From Clostridia bacterium (GTDB taxonomy: Bacteria > Bacillota > Clostridia > Oscillospirales > CAG-272): DNA of 39,709 nt. The DNA lies in NCBI GenBank assembly GCA_017481225.1, contig JAFUPM010000039.1:1-39709 (forward strand). Direction: 5' to 3'. Within the stretch, counting starts at the first letter, position 1. Each line of letters begins with the position of its first letter. Of the stretch, positions 1-8,011 are shown in pieces. Position numbers and translations under genes: made by a program. The notes beneath the pieces were generated by a model. That model ran no database searches. It saw only the letters and a program-made list of their open reading frames with translations, and had not been told where the DNA came from.

Positions 1-609
<609 letters not shown>

Positions 610-639
610 CTAATAATAAAAATTTATTTATATGGGAAT

Positions 640-668
640 ATTATAAAACAAAAAGGTGCGAAAATCAA
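640..668 (-). promoter_or_regulatory. sigma-70-type promoter for gdhA
   Basis: On the minus strand, TTGATT (complement of 663-668) and TATAAT (complement of 640-645) are separated by exactly 17 bp. They lie about 45 nt upstream of the gdhA start, so this is a near-consensus housekeeping promoter. Confidence 0.75.
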
Positions 669-804
669 TAGGTTTTTGTAAGTTTTTAGGCTTTTTGCAA
701 GATTTTATCTGAAAGTTGCAAAATTGCCTTCATTTTGACTTGATTTTAGTTAAATTTGACGGTTTCGCACTTTGGTAACTTGTAATTTGTGAGGTTCACA
801 TATA

Positions 805-2199
805 ATGTCAAACGGTTTTTTAGGTCGGGGACTTAAGGTTCCTGCGAAGGCTTCGCTCTGGTACACGGTGTCGGGGGCGTTGGCGAAGGGGGTGGGACTT
901 CTTTTCACTCCTATATTCACTCGCATAATGTCCCGCGGGGAGTACGGAAGGTACACTCTGTATATTACGGTGCTTGCGCTGATGAGCGTTGTTTGCACCT
1001 CGGGCGTAACGGGCAGCGCAATGTATAAGGGTCTAATTGAGTTCTCGGACGGCAGGCGGAAGTTTACAGCCTCTGCGGTTGGGTTATCCCTCTGCACGGT
1101 GATACCCGTATGCTTGGCGGTATTTCTCCTGCGAGGGGTTCTGCTAATCGAGGGGATTTTCGTTCCCTTTCTTTTTATACAGCTAATCTTTGATATCGGA
1201 ATAGCCGCTATGTGCGCAGAGCTTAAATATTCCTACTCCTACGGGAAGGCGGCGGCTGTAAATGCCGTATGCGCGCTGCTCTCACCTGCGGTTTCAATTC
1301 TGATTATGGCTTTAATCAAGGGGGCTTTCGCCAGAATACTCGGGCTGCTTTTGGTATCGGGAATTGTTGCGGTACCTTTTATAGTGAGGTGCATAAAAGA
1401 GGGGCTTTTCCGATGGGAGGGGTGGAAATTTATTTTGAGGTATTCCCTCCCCCTGCTCCCGGGGACCTTGGCGGCGGCGGTTATCTCCCAGGCGGACAAG
1501 CTTATCGTGTCGGCGTATATGGGGTCGGAGGCTCTTGCGCCTTATGCGGTTGCTCACTCCATCGGCGTAGGGCTGACCTTTATTACCGCAAGCCTCGGGT
1601 CGGCTCTCCACCCCTGGATAATGCGGAAGCTTAAATCGGGAGAGGTGGGCAAAGTCGGCGAGACGGTTGGGCGAATATACGTGACCCTTGGGGCCCTGAC
1701 CGTAATACTGACGGCTCTCGCTCCCGAGGCACTGTCGCTTCTGACGCCCGAGAGCTACTCGGTTGCCTTGCCTGCGGTGTTCCCTATTGCTATGGCAACC
1801 CTTCCCGCCTTCCTTCTCTCGGTGGGGACGGTTGTAGGGGTGTACGAGGGACGGTCCTATCTTTCCTCGGCGGCACTTGTGACAGGGGCTGCGGTTAATA
1901 TCGGCGTAAATCTCCTTTTGGTGCCGCGCCTTGAATACCTTGGGGCAGGTCTTTCGCTTCTATTATCTTATGCAACCGCCGCTTTAGTGATTTATCTTCT
2001 GCCCTCGGGAAGGAGGGTTATAGGCGAGATTGGAGTTGGAGGCATTCTCAAGGCGACAGCTCTCACGGCTGCGGTAGCCGCGGTTACGGTTGCATTCTAC
2101 GGCAGCTTACCCGCAAGGCTGCTGCTCCTTATCCTGCCTGTGGGGGCGTTGATATTTTCCGCTGTGGGAATGAAGGAATACGTTACGGAGAGCTATTGA
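805..2199 (+). CDS. Oligosaccharide/polysaccharide flippase-like membrane protein (MOP superfamily)
   Basis: This 464-residue protein is almost entirely hydrophobic helices, about 12-14 segments. It starts with a short basic N-terminus and a first helix-loop of the type SLWYTVSGALAKGVGLLFTP followed by FTRIMSRGEYGRY. That arrangement is typical of Wzx/RfbX-like polysaccharide flippases of the MOP superfamily, which move lipid-linked saccharides across the cytoplasmic membrane. Length fits the family (400-500). The ATG at 805 follows a GAGG about 10 nt upstream. No glycosyltransferases flank it, so the exported substrate cannot be inferred. The next gene is a dehydrogenase in the same direction, but that gene appears to have its own promoter overlapping this stop codon. 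Family assignment is good; the specific role is unknown. Confidence 0.85.
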   Translation: MSNGFLGRGLKVPAKASLWYTVSGALAKGVGLLFTPIFTRIMSRGEYGRYTLYITVLALMSVVCTSGVTGSAMYKGLIEFSDGRRKFTASAVGLSLCTVIPVCLAVFLLRGVLLIEGIFVPFLFIQLIFDIGIAAMCAELKYSYSYGKAAAVNAVCALLSPAVSILIMALIKGAFARILGLLLVSGIVAVPFIVRCIKEGLFRWEGWKFILRYSLPLLPGTLAAAVISQADKLIVSAYMGSEALAPYAVAHSIGVGLTFITASLGSALHPWIMRKLKSGEVGKVGETVGRIYVTLGALTVILTALAPEALSLLTPESYSVALPAVFPIAMATLPAFLLSVGTVVGVYEGRSYLSSAALVTGAAVNIGVNLLLVPRLEYLGAGLSLLLSYATAALVIYLLPSGRRVIGEIGVGGILKATALTAAVAAVTVAFYGSLPARLLLLILPVGALIFSAVGMKEYVTESY

Positions 2200-2224
2200 T
2201 TTTTGCCGTCCTTTATGGTAAAAT
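2196..2224 (+). promoter_or_regulatory. Promoter for the SDR gene, overlapping the flippase stop codon
   Basis: TTGATT (2196-2201) and TAAAAT (2219-2224) have a 17-bp spacer. The -35 box spans the TGA stop (2197-2199) of the preceding gene. This would let the dehydrogenase be transcribed independently of the flippase. Confidence 0.6.
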
Positions 2225-2257
2225 AAGAAAAAAGAACTGCAATAAGGGACGGAATAT

Positions 2258-3046
2258 ATGAGAGCTGTTGCTGTTACCGGCGCTGCCGGAGGTATGGGAG
2301 AGGAAATTTGCAAAAGGCTTGCAGCTGAGGGCTACAAGGTTTACGGGTTAGACTGCCGCGATTTTTCTCTTGAAAACGTGATAAATATTCGTTGTGACGT
2401 CAGGAATAGCTGTGACGTTGAACGGGCTGTCCGAGAAATCTCGGGGTCGGAGGGCGAGCTATACGCCCTTGTGCATACGGCGGGCATTTACGACCTTGAC
2501 TCGCTTATTGAAATGGACGAGGAGAGGTTCCTTCGAATATTTGATATAAACCTTTTCGGCGTATACAGGACGACGAAGGCTATGATGCCTCTTCTGCGCC
2601 GAGGGTCCCGCGTTCTCATAGTTTCAAGCGAGCTTGCTCCTCTCGACCCGCTACCTTTTACGGGTATTTACGGAATAACTAAGACAGCCCTTGAGAGGTA
2701 CGCTTTCTCTCTGCGTATGGAGCTTAATCTCCTCGGTATTACGGTGTCGGTTATTCGCCCTGGCGCGGTGAAAACCTCCCTTCTCGGGGATTCTACGGCG
2801 GCTCTGGACCGCTTCACCGAGAAAACGGAGTTATACAAATATAACGCTAAAAGGTTCAAGGGTATTGTGGACAGCGTGGAGGCAAGGAACGTACACCCCG
2901 AGAGGGTTGGGCGTATTGCAGCACGGGCGCTCAGCTCGAAAAAGCCAAGATACGTATATAACCTTAACAGAAATCCGCTGCTTCGACTTCTTTCATTCCT
3001 TCCCGATAGGCTAGAGGTTTGGATTATCGGACTTATACTGAAGTGA
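2258..3046 (+). CDS. Short-chain dehydrogenase/reductase (SDR)
   Basis: A 262-residue classical SDR: an NAD(P)-dependent oxidoreductase with a Rossmann fold, probably cytosolic. The glycine-rich cofactor motif TGAAGGMG is at residues 7-14 and an acidic residue ends strand 2 (GLDC, about 31-34). The NNAG-like motif is HTAG (about 73-76), with Asn98 in INLFG. The catalytic set is Ser123/124, Tyr138 and Lys142 (YGITK), all present. The C-terminal segment after residue 190 is longer and more basic than in minimal SDRs and ends in a hydrophobic tail, so peripheral membrane contact is possible. The substrate is not predictable. The gene ends 10 nt before the outer arm of the hairpin element, which probably terminates it. 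Confidence 0.88.
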   Translation: MRAVAVTGAAGGMGEEICKRLAAEGYKVYGLDCRDFSLENVINIRCDVRNSCDVERAVREISGSEGELYALVHTAGIYDLDSLIEMDEERFLRIFDINLFGVYRTTKAMMPLLRRGSRVLIVSSELAPLDPLPFTGIYGITKTALERYAFSLRMELNLLGITVSVIRPGAVKTSLLGDSTAALDRFTEKTELYKYNAKRFKGIVDSVEARNVHPERVGRIAARALSSKKPRYVYNLNRNPLLRLLSFLPDRLEVWIIGLILK

Positions 3047-3055
3047 TATTATATA

Positions 3056-3431
3056 AAAAAGGCGCGAGAGCTTTAGCGCAGTGCCCTTAAGGACACTGCG
3101 CAACGAAATAAATCCCTTAGGGGATTTATGAAATGCACTTCGTGCGTGAAATTCGCTTTCAGCGAGTGAAATGCCTGCGGGCGTGAGGGGATTTATTTCA
3201 TTTCACATCGAGCGGAGCGAGATATTTCACAATGTTCGACAGAACATTATTTCACATTTTGCAAAGCAAAATATTTCACTATCTGCATTTGTAACCACAA
3301 ATGCAGTGCTTGCAAAGAAAAGAGGACGAGGAGTTTTTGTAACTCTTCGTCCTTTTCCTGTCGGTAGGTAATGTATTCTATTGTATCTCAAAAGTGCCCT
3401 TAAGAGTACAGCTCCTTTCTCGCGCCTTTTT
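3056..3431. repeat. Modular hairpin element, copy 1 (between convergent genes)
   Basis: The element is bounded by a 13-bp perfect inverted repeat: AAAAAGGCGCGAG at 3056-3068 and CTCGCGCCTTTTT at 3419-3431. Inside, a hairpin of GCGCAGTG/CACTGCGC (3076-3101) is followed by short hairpins separated by GAAAT or ATTTCAC spacers. Examples are GCAC-TTC-GTGC, TCGCT-TTC-AGCGA, AATGTTC-GAC-AGAACATT and ATTTTGC-AAA-GCAAAAT. Then come a TGCATTTGT/ACAAATGCA hairpin and a strong terminator at 3324-3352. Positions 3075-3233 match 36887-37045 in copy 2 with two differences by eye; beyond that the stem sequences differ but remain paired. T-tracts outside both arms suggest it terminates transcription of both flanking genes. 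A short open frame here (3171-3371) is not a gene. Confidence 0.85.
3324..3356 (+). terminator. Intrinsic terminator inside hairpin element copy 1
   Basis: A 12-bp stem with one G-T pair, GGACGAGGAGTT (3324-3335) against AACTCTTCGTCC (3341-3352), has a 5-nt loop and is followed by TTTT. Copy 2 has an equivalent terminator of different sequence at the same relative place, with both followed by a similar C(T/G)GTCGG- or CGGCAGG-like stretch. Confidence 0.75.
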
Positions 3432-3490
3432 GTTTTGTGTTCAAAAGGGTGTTTTCTGCCTCTGTTTTTCGACAGAATTCTTGCTTTTGG

Positions 3491-4225
3491 TTATTTTATA
3501 GCACCATCTAAGTATTCCAAGGAAAGCTCCGCCATTTTGTTGCCAAGCTCACAGTTTGCCTCTCTTGCGGACTCCGTGAACCAATGCTTCACATCGTCGA
3601 TACGGCTAAGGTCGATGCAATCGGGATAGAGCGCCATAAGAAGAGAGGTCTCGTACTTTCCTGCGTGGTCATAGCCTGTGGCGTGCTGTACTGCGGTGCT
3701 CATCGTGGGGATAACCTTTATCCAGCCGAAGGGGTTATTGGCTCCTTCAAGCTGCTCGTAGTAGTCGGAGTAGCTTTCGCTTCCCCACCAGCCCTCGCCG
3801 AGAGTTGCCTCCAGATACTCCATAGTAGCTCTTTTCGCCGCCATACGGTAGCAAAGGGTCATAGGCATTTCGCTTTCGTCCTCAAACTGGTGATGAATAA
3901 CTACGTAGATATTTCTGTAGCCTGCATACAACAGACTTTTGAATACGTAATATACGTAATTTTCGAAGGCGCGCTCCTCAACGTGAACGGTTCCGCTGCT
4001 TCTGCCGCCTACCGCGTAGCTCGCAGGGCTATAGGAAATAGTCGGAGCTATGAGAATTTCTTTTCTCTCCGAGAGGCGCTTGACAAGTCCTTCGGCAATA
4101 AGGGTGTCGCAGCCGTAGGAGCAATGGGCTCCGTGGTATTCAACGGTGCCGCCGACTATAACGAGGGGAATATTTTTCTCTTTTGCGGACTTTACTTCTC
4201 TTGGAAAGCAGTTATCTAAATACAT
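3491..4225 (-). CDS. Creatininase-family amidohydrolase
   Basis: This 244-residue protein has the metal-binding core of the creatininase family. GGTVEYHGAHCSYGCD (residues 25-40) places Glu29, His31 and Asp40 at the same spacing as Glu34, His36 and Asp45 of Pseudomonas creatininase. A later HHQFED and a DHAGKYETSLL segment match the family's C-terminal active-site region. Family members hydrolyse cyclic or linear amides (creatinine, formamides of purine/pyrimidine breakdown, mycofactocin precursor). It is the last gene of a minus-strand operon with an ASRT protein and an M24 protein, 62 nt downstream of the former. Because the M24 protein looks creatinase-like, a pathway for a creatinine-, guanidino- or related amide compound is plausible but inferred. 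The HxE motif of true creatininase is altered, so the exact substrate probably differs. Confidence 0.85.
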   Translation of the reverse strand: MYLDNCFPREVKSAKEKNIPLVIVGGTVEYHGAHCSYGCDTLIAEGLVKRLSERKEILIAPTISYSPASYAVGGRSSGTVHVEERAFENYVYYVFKSLLYAGYRNIYVVIHHQFEDESEMPMTLCYRMAAKRATMEYLEATLGEGWWGSESYSDYYEQLEGANNPFGWIKVIPTMSTAVQHATGYDHAGKYETSLLMALYPDCIDLSRIDDVKHWFTESAREANCELGNKMAELSLEYLDGAIK

Positions 4226-4287
4226 TTTCGTAGCCTTTCTGCTTTTGTTTTTGTTTGGATATTTTCAGTTGTTATGTTTTTTAAGCG

Positions 4288-4650
4288 TCAGAAAGCGATG
4301 GTCGTATAGTAGGCGAGGTTCGTCTGTCTGTTATCGAGTCTGCCGTACTGGACGACGATTTTCTCGCTGCTCTCAAGCTTCATCGCGTACTGGGTTTCAA
4401 GGGGTACCTTAAATCCGCTCATCTGCTCCGGAACGTTCATACGGAAGCACTTAACCCTTTTCGGCTCAACGGTCCACTCTATTTTGTCATAGGGCTCGCT
4501 GTCCGTAAAGAAGAGTGTCACCTTTATTTTCGCGGGTCTTTGGCTATCGTTAACTACGATAACGCTCTCGTGTCCTTTAAGTATTCCCTCTCCCTCGGGC
4601 GGAAGCTCGCAGTCGGGGATTATCCAATTTTTCTTTCCTACTGTACTCAT
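4288..4650 (-). CDS. Sensory rhodopsin transducer (ASRT)-family small-molecule-binding protein
   Basis: A 120-residue soluble protein beginning MSTVGKKNWIIPDCELP. It contains GHESVIVVNDSQRPAKIKVT and the EPYDKIEWTVEPKRVKCFRM beta-strand pattern of the Anabaena sensory rhodopsin transducer family (Pfam ASRT). The founding member is a tetrameric beta-sandwich that binds Anabaena rhodopsin, but most relatives occur in bacteria without rhodopsin and are thought to bind small molecules. No rhodopsin is visible here. The gene sits 1 nt from the M24 gene stop and is co-transcribed with M24 and creatininase-like genes, so a ligand-binding or enzyme-accessory role in the same pathway is more likely than light signalling. 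The family call is confident; the function is inferred from neighbours only. Confidence 0.85.
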   Translation of the reverse strand: MSTVGKKNWIIPDCELPPEGEGILKGHESVIVVNDSQRPAKIKVTLFFTDSEPYDKIEWTVEPKRVKCFRMNVPEQMSGFKVPLETQYAMKLESSEKIVVQYGRLDNRQTNLAYYTTIAF

Positions 4651-4651
4651 A

Positions 4652-5824
4652 TCAGAAGCCTAACTCTATTATTCCCTTCTTGAGATAGTCGGTGTAGCTC
4701 TCGCAGCCGTCAGCCTTGATAGCGGCGCCCTTCTCCCAACGGCAGCCGAAGGTGGGGCCTGAGATGAAGGTGTCTATCTGGAAGGTCATATTCTCCTCGA
4801 GAGGATAGTGGGTGGAGGTCTCCATCCAGGGCGCCTCAACCTCAATCATACCCGTACCGTGGCAGGGACCGTAGACGTAGTTGTCACCGTAGCCTGCGTC
4901 CTTATACATCTGAAGGAACTTTTTCGCAATATCGTCGGCGTAAGCGCCTGCCTTGAGCTGCTGCTCTGTCCAATGATGCATCTTGTGGCAGAACTCGACA
5001 ATCTCGCGGCGCTCGCCCTCCAGCTTACCCATTACTACGGGCAAGCCGATAGAGGGAGAATATCCGTCAATCTTTGCCGAGAGGTTAAGCTGGACTATAT
5101 CGTTTTTGCCAATTTCTCTGTATCTTGAACGGGAGATTGCGTGACGGGTGCTTTCCTCTGAGAAAACGTACATAGGAAGTCCCTCGTACTCCGCACCGTT
5201 TTCATAAATTACTCTCTGCGCTACGCCGACCATCTGAAGCTCGGTTACACCGGGACGCAGGCTCTTGATAACCTCGTCGGTTGCAAGCTCGATAATGCGG
5301 AAGCCCTCGCGTATGCAGGCAAGCTCGTTTTCGCTCTTTATCTGACGGAGGGAAACCATTATGTCGTTACACTTAACAATCTCTGCCTTGGGATAGGAGT
5401 CAACAAGTCCCTCGTAAATCGGAAGAGTACACTCAACGTAGCTGCCAAGTCCGATTTTAATATTGTCGCCCTTGACGCCGATGGAGCTGAAAACTTCCTT
5501 AAAGGTAGATGCGGTAAGCTCGGGATAGGAGGGGTCGGCAGACTCGCGGAACTCGCGAAGCACGAACACCTTCTCAATCTTCGACCAATCCTTGCCGAAA
5601 ACTGCAGACTCGGGTCCTACGAGCAGGGCGGCATCGCCTGTCGCGGAAATTGCTACGCCTGCGCGCTCAAAGAGAGGCCAGAAGCCCGAGAAATATCTGG
5701 CGTTGGCATAGTCGCTCTCGGTAGATGCGACAAGCATAACGTCAAGTCCGCGTTCAGCTACAAGCTTTGCGGCTTTCTTAATCCTCTCCTGATACTCATA
5801 ATCGGGAATACATATTCTTTTCAT
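4652..5824 (-). CDS. M24-family creatinase/aminopeptidase-P-like protein, probably non-metal
   Basis: A 390-residue protein with the creatinase N-terminal domain (about 1-150) and the pita-bread M24 domain (about 165-385). In metallopeptidases the ligands are D, D, H, E, E. Here the equivalents are Asn247 and Ser258 (in QLNLSAKIDGYSPSIGLPV), His322 (CHGTGMIEVEAP), Asp351 and Glu364. Two or three of the five are lost. Creatinase itself is a metal-free M24 member that hydrolyses creatine, so a C-N hydrolase rather than a dinuclear Xaa-Pro peptidase is the better guess. It is the first gene of the operon M24 - ASRT - creatininase and is divergent from an AraC regulator 116 bp away. The ATG at 5824 is preceded by AAAGGAG. 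Confidence 0.88.
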   Translation of the reverse strand: MKRICIPDYEYQERIKKAAKLVAERGLDVMLVASTESDYANARYFSGFWPLFERAGVAISATGDAALLVGPESAVFGKDWSKIEKVFVLREFRESADPSYPELTASTFKEVFSSIGVKGDNIKIGLGSYVECTLPIYEGLVDSYPKAEIVKCNDIMVSLRQIKSENELACIREGFRIIELATDEVIKSLRPGVTELQMVGVAQRVIYENGAEYEGLPMYVFSEESTRHAISRSRYREIGKNDIVQLNLSAKIDGYSPSIGLPVVMGKLEGERREIVEFCHKMHHWTEQQLKAGAYADDIAKKFLQMYKDAGYGDNYVYGPCHGTGMIEVEAPWMETSTHYPLEENMTFQIDTFISGPTFGCRWEKGAAIKADGCESYTDYLKKGIIELGF

Positions 5825-5886
5825 TGGTTTTCTCCTTTAAAACATTAGTATACAAGTATATTCTAGCATACGGGAAAAATATAGTC

Positions 5887-5915
5887 TTTACAAAATCGTC
5901 AATATATGGTATAAT
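5887..5915 (+). promoter_or_regulatory. Promoter of the AraC regulator gene
   Basis: TTTACA (5887-5892) and TATAAT (5910-5915) have a 17-bp spacer. A perfect AAGGAGG (5929-5935) precedes the ATG at 5941. The same 116-bp region must drive the divergent M24 operon; on the minus strand I see only a TATACT-like -10 with no good -35, as expected for an activator-dependent promoter. Confidence 0.75.
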
Positions 5916-5940
5916 ATTGTAAATTATTAAGGAGGACGTT

Positions 5941-6822
5941 ATGGATTTTATACTCAAAAGCTTCAAAAACGAGATAAACGTATCGAGCCTTGCCAACGTT
6001 CACTATTTTGAGTTTTCAAGGAGCTTTGACACAAAGAAGGATTCCCACGGCTTCTCTGAGCTTGTATATGCGGAAAAGGGCTCCATTACAATAGATTCTG
6101 ATAATTACTCGGGTAAGCTTTGCGAGGGGGAGATGATTATTCACGGCGCGGGAGAAGGGCACGCCTTAAGCTGCGGCGAGGCGGTGTTCCCGAACATCGT
6201 AATTATCGGCTTCAAGTGCGACTCGGAGAGGCTCTCGGAGCTGACACGGGCACCTCTTCCTCTGACCGAGGAGCTGACGAAAATGCTCGCCGAGATAGTA
6301 AAGGAGGGGCTGACGGTTTATATGCCGCCCTACAACGTGCCCGGAGTCAAGGATATGAAAAAGCGACGGAGCTACACCTACGGCGCGGACCAGATGATAA
6401 AGAATTATCTGGAGATATTCTTAATAAAGTGCTTACGTCTGAAGGAAAACGAGGAGAGGTCGAAAAGGCTCCGTTCCATCGGTACGGACGAGGCGGAGCT
6501 GCGCCTTGCAAGCGACGTAAAGAAGTATTTAGATTGCAATTTCTGCCATAAAATACGGCTTTTAGACCTCTGCTTCCTTTTTAATACTAATAAGACCACT
6601 CTTTCCAGAGCCTTCAAGGCGGTTTACGGGCTAACCGTAATCGACTACGTAAACACCCTTCGCATAAGCTATACGAAGGAGCTTTTGACCGACGGGCGGT
6701 ATACGCTTACGAATATTGCCGAGATGATGAATATGTCAAGCGTGCATTACCTTACTGCTATGTTCAAGCAGTATACGGGAATGACTCCGACGGAATATCT
6801 CGCACAGGCGGCGGTTGAGTGA
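5941..6822 (+). CDS. AraC/XylS-family transcriptional regulator
   Basis: A 293-residue regulator. The N-terminal part (about 1-120) has the cupin-like sensor pattern with GSITIDSDNYSGKLCEGEM and GAGEGHAL. The C-terminal 100 residues hold the two helix-turn-helix motifs of the AraC family, including LCFLFNTNKTTLSRAFKAVY and the signature IAEMMNMSSVHYLTAMFKQY followed by GMTPTEYL. Start ATG at 5941 with an ideal Shine-Dalgarno 5 nt away. It is divergent from the M24-ASRT-creatininase operon, so it most likely activates that operon in response to the pathway's substrate. The ligand is unknown. Confidence 0.93.
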   Translation: MDFILKSFKNEINVSSLANVHYFEFSRSFDTKKDSHGFSELVYAEKGSITIDSDNYSGKLCEGEMIIHGAGEGHALSCGEAVFPNIVIIGFKCDSERLSELTRAPLPLTEELTKMLAEIVKEGLTVYMPPYNVPGVKDMKKRRSYTYGADQMIKNYLEIFLIKCLRLKENEERSKRLRSIGTDEAELRLASDVKKYLDCNFCHKIRLLDLCFLFNTNKTTLSRAFKAVYGLTVIDYVNTLRISYTKELLTDGRYTLTNIAEMMNMSSVHYLTAMFKQYTGMTPTEYLAQAAVE

Positions 6823-6832
6823 CAGCGGATAC

Positions 6833-6861
6833 TTGACTTTCCGCAGTTATTACGGTATAAT
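6833..6861 (+). promoter_or_regulatory. Promoter of the membrane protein gene at 6939
   Basis: TTGACT (6833-6838) and TATAAT (6856-6861) have a 17-bp spacer and lie directly after the AraC gene stop, giving a 5' leader of about 70 nt. Confidence 0.75.
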
Positions 6862-6938
6862 ATTTTTGAACAAGCGAACAAATCCGAATTTCGGAGCAAT
6901 CCGCACTCACGGTGGCAATGAAAGAAAGGAGAACGTAT

Positions 6939-7832
6939 ATGGATAAAGGACTGAAAATCGCGAAAATTGTCGTTACCGTCGCGGCTATATTATCGTTTGG
7001 CTTGGCGGCATTTTTCCTCGGCACATATTACGTAGGAGGGCTGTCTTATCTTTACCACAGCGAGGCTGCGCTTAAGGTGGCGCTCACATTCGTTGGGATT
7101 ATGGCGCTTGCTCTCGCCGTAATCGTCGCCCTTGCGGTGCTGATGTTCAAGAGCAAAAAAGTTATCGGAATTATTTGTTTGGTTTTACTTATCCTGCTTA
7201 TCCCTGTGGCGCATATCGCGTCGCTTTGCGGTATCTTTATTTCAATTGCGAACGGAGCATACGGCTGCTCGTATACAGAGGACGTTCAGAACTACGGAGT
7301 TCTTGACGGTGACGTGAAGCTTCCCTCATATTTCCCGAAGAGTATCACGAACGATATGACGGTAGCTAAGTACACGTATTTTTACAAAGAGGTGGACAGG
7401 TCGCAGGTGGACCTGTACCTTGAGGTCAGCTTTGAAAACCGCGAAACGATGGAGCGTTATTTAACGGAGGCAAAGCAATCCTTGTCAGCAAAGGGTGTGG
7501 AGGAGTATCAGAATCCGTATAACGGAAAGTACACCGACGTTATCGGTTGGCAGGAATACATCGCAAGCAAGGATGAATGGTATCTTGACCACAGTCTTAC
7601 AGATTTCCAAGGCAGAGAGGACTATCAATACGTATGGACCGCTTATCGCGCCGTCGTGTACTCATACGAGGACTTGACTGTAATCTATAATTACACCTCC
7701 CTCGGAGAGGAAATATGCGTGGGCAGCGACCCTGATAACAACGAATACTACCCCGAAATTCTCGAGCGCTTCAACGTTGAGTGGAGCAAGAAAAACAGCT
7801 TCAACTCGCGTGACTTTCTCGGAGAAATATAA
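6939..7832 (+). CDS. Membrane protein of unknown function with extracytoplasmic C-terminal domain
   Basis: A 297-residue protein not recognised as a known family. Three or four hydrophobic helices occupy about residues 8-32, 43-66 and 72-105. A soluble domain of about 190 residues follows, rich in Tyr, Asp and Glu and starting near NGAYGCSYTEDV. The domain has alternating beta-strand character, for example QVDLYLEVSFENRETMERYL. A GTG at 6912 is in frame, but the ATG at 6939 has AAAGGAG 7 nt upstream and is the better start. The gene has its own promoter and terminator, so it is a single-gene unit next to the AraC gene. A cell-envelope role is likely from topology only. Confidence 0.7.
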   Translation: MDKGLKIAKIVVTVAAILSFGLAAFFLGTYYVGGLSYLYHSEAALKVALTFVGIMALALAVIVALAVLMFKSKKVIGIICLVLLILLIPVAHIASLCGIFISIANGAYGCSYTEDVQNYGVLDGDVKLPSYFPKSITNDMTVAKYTYFYKEVDRSQVDLYLEVSFENRETMERYLTEAKQSLSAKGVEEYQNPYNGKYTDVIGWQEYIASKDEWYLDHSLTDFQGREDYQYVWTAYRAVVYSYEDLTVIYNYTSLGEEICVGSDPDNNEYYPEILERFNVEWSKKNSFNSRDFLGEI

Positions 7833-7838
7833 GGATAA

Positions 7839-7872
7839 GGACGAAGAATGTGAGGAATTCTTCGTCCTTTTT
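7839..7872 (+). terminator. Intrinsic terminator after the membrane protein gene
   Basis: An 11-bp perfect stem, GGACGAAGAAT (7839-7849) with ATTCTTCGTCC (7857-7867), has a 7-nt loop and is followed by TTTTT, 7 nt after the stop codon. Confidence 0.92.
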
Positions 7873-7873
7873 G

Positions 7874-7984
7874 TATTAAATGCTGTTGGTATTAAAATCT
7901 GTTAGCATTAAATGCTGTTAGTATAAAATGCTGTTAGTATAAATGCTGTTGGTGTAAAATGCCGTTGATATAAAATTCCGTTGT
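7874..7984. repeat. Degenerate 16-bp tandem array (about 7 units)
   Basis: Seven successive variants of TATAAAATGCTGTTAG, mostly 16 bp with 15-bp variants, run from just after the terminator. Units differ at 1-4 positions. The array lies between convergent genes (membrane protein, plus; EEP protein, minus). No stem or spacer structure suggests CRISPR. Confidence 0.85.
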
Positions 7985-8011
7985 GTGACTTATACGATGT
8001 GGGGTTTCGGC

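Noticed and set aside
756..786. Promoter TTGACG/TGTAAT for the flippase gene
   Set aside because: The spacer is 19 bp and the -10 is poor, so I could not support it.
3171..3371. Open frame encoding a short protein with SFHIERSEIF
   Set aside because: It lies entirely within the hairpin element and recurs in copy 2. The frame is a by-product of the conserved structure, with no ribosome binding site.
7874..7984. Possible CRISPR array
   Set aside because: Units are 15-16 bp, contiguous and degenerate, with no unique spacers and no cas genes nearby. The same holds for the other arrays.
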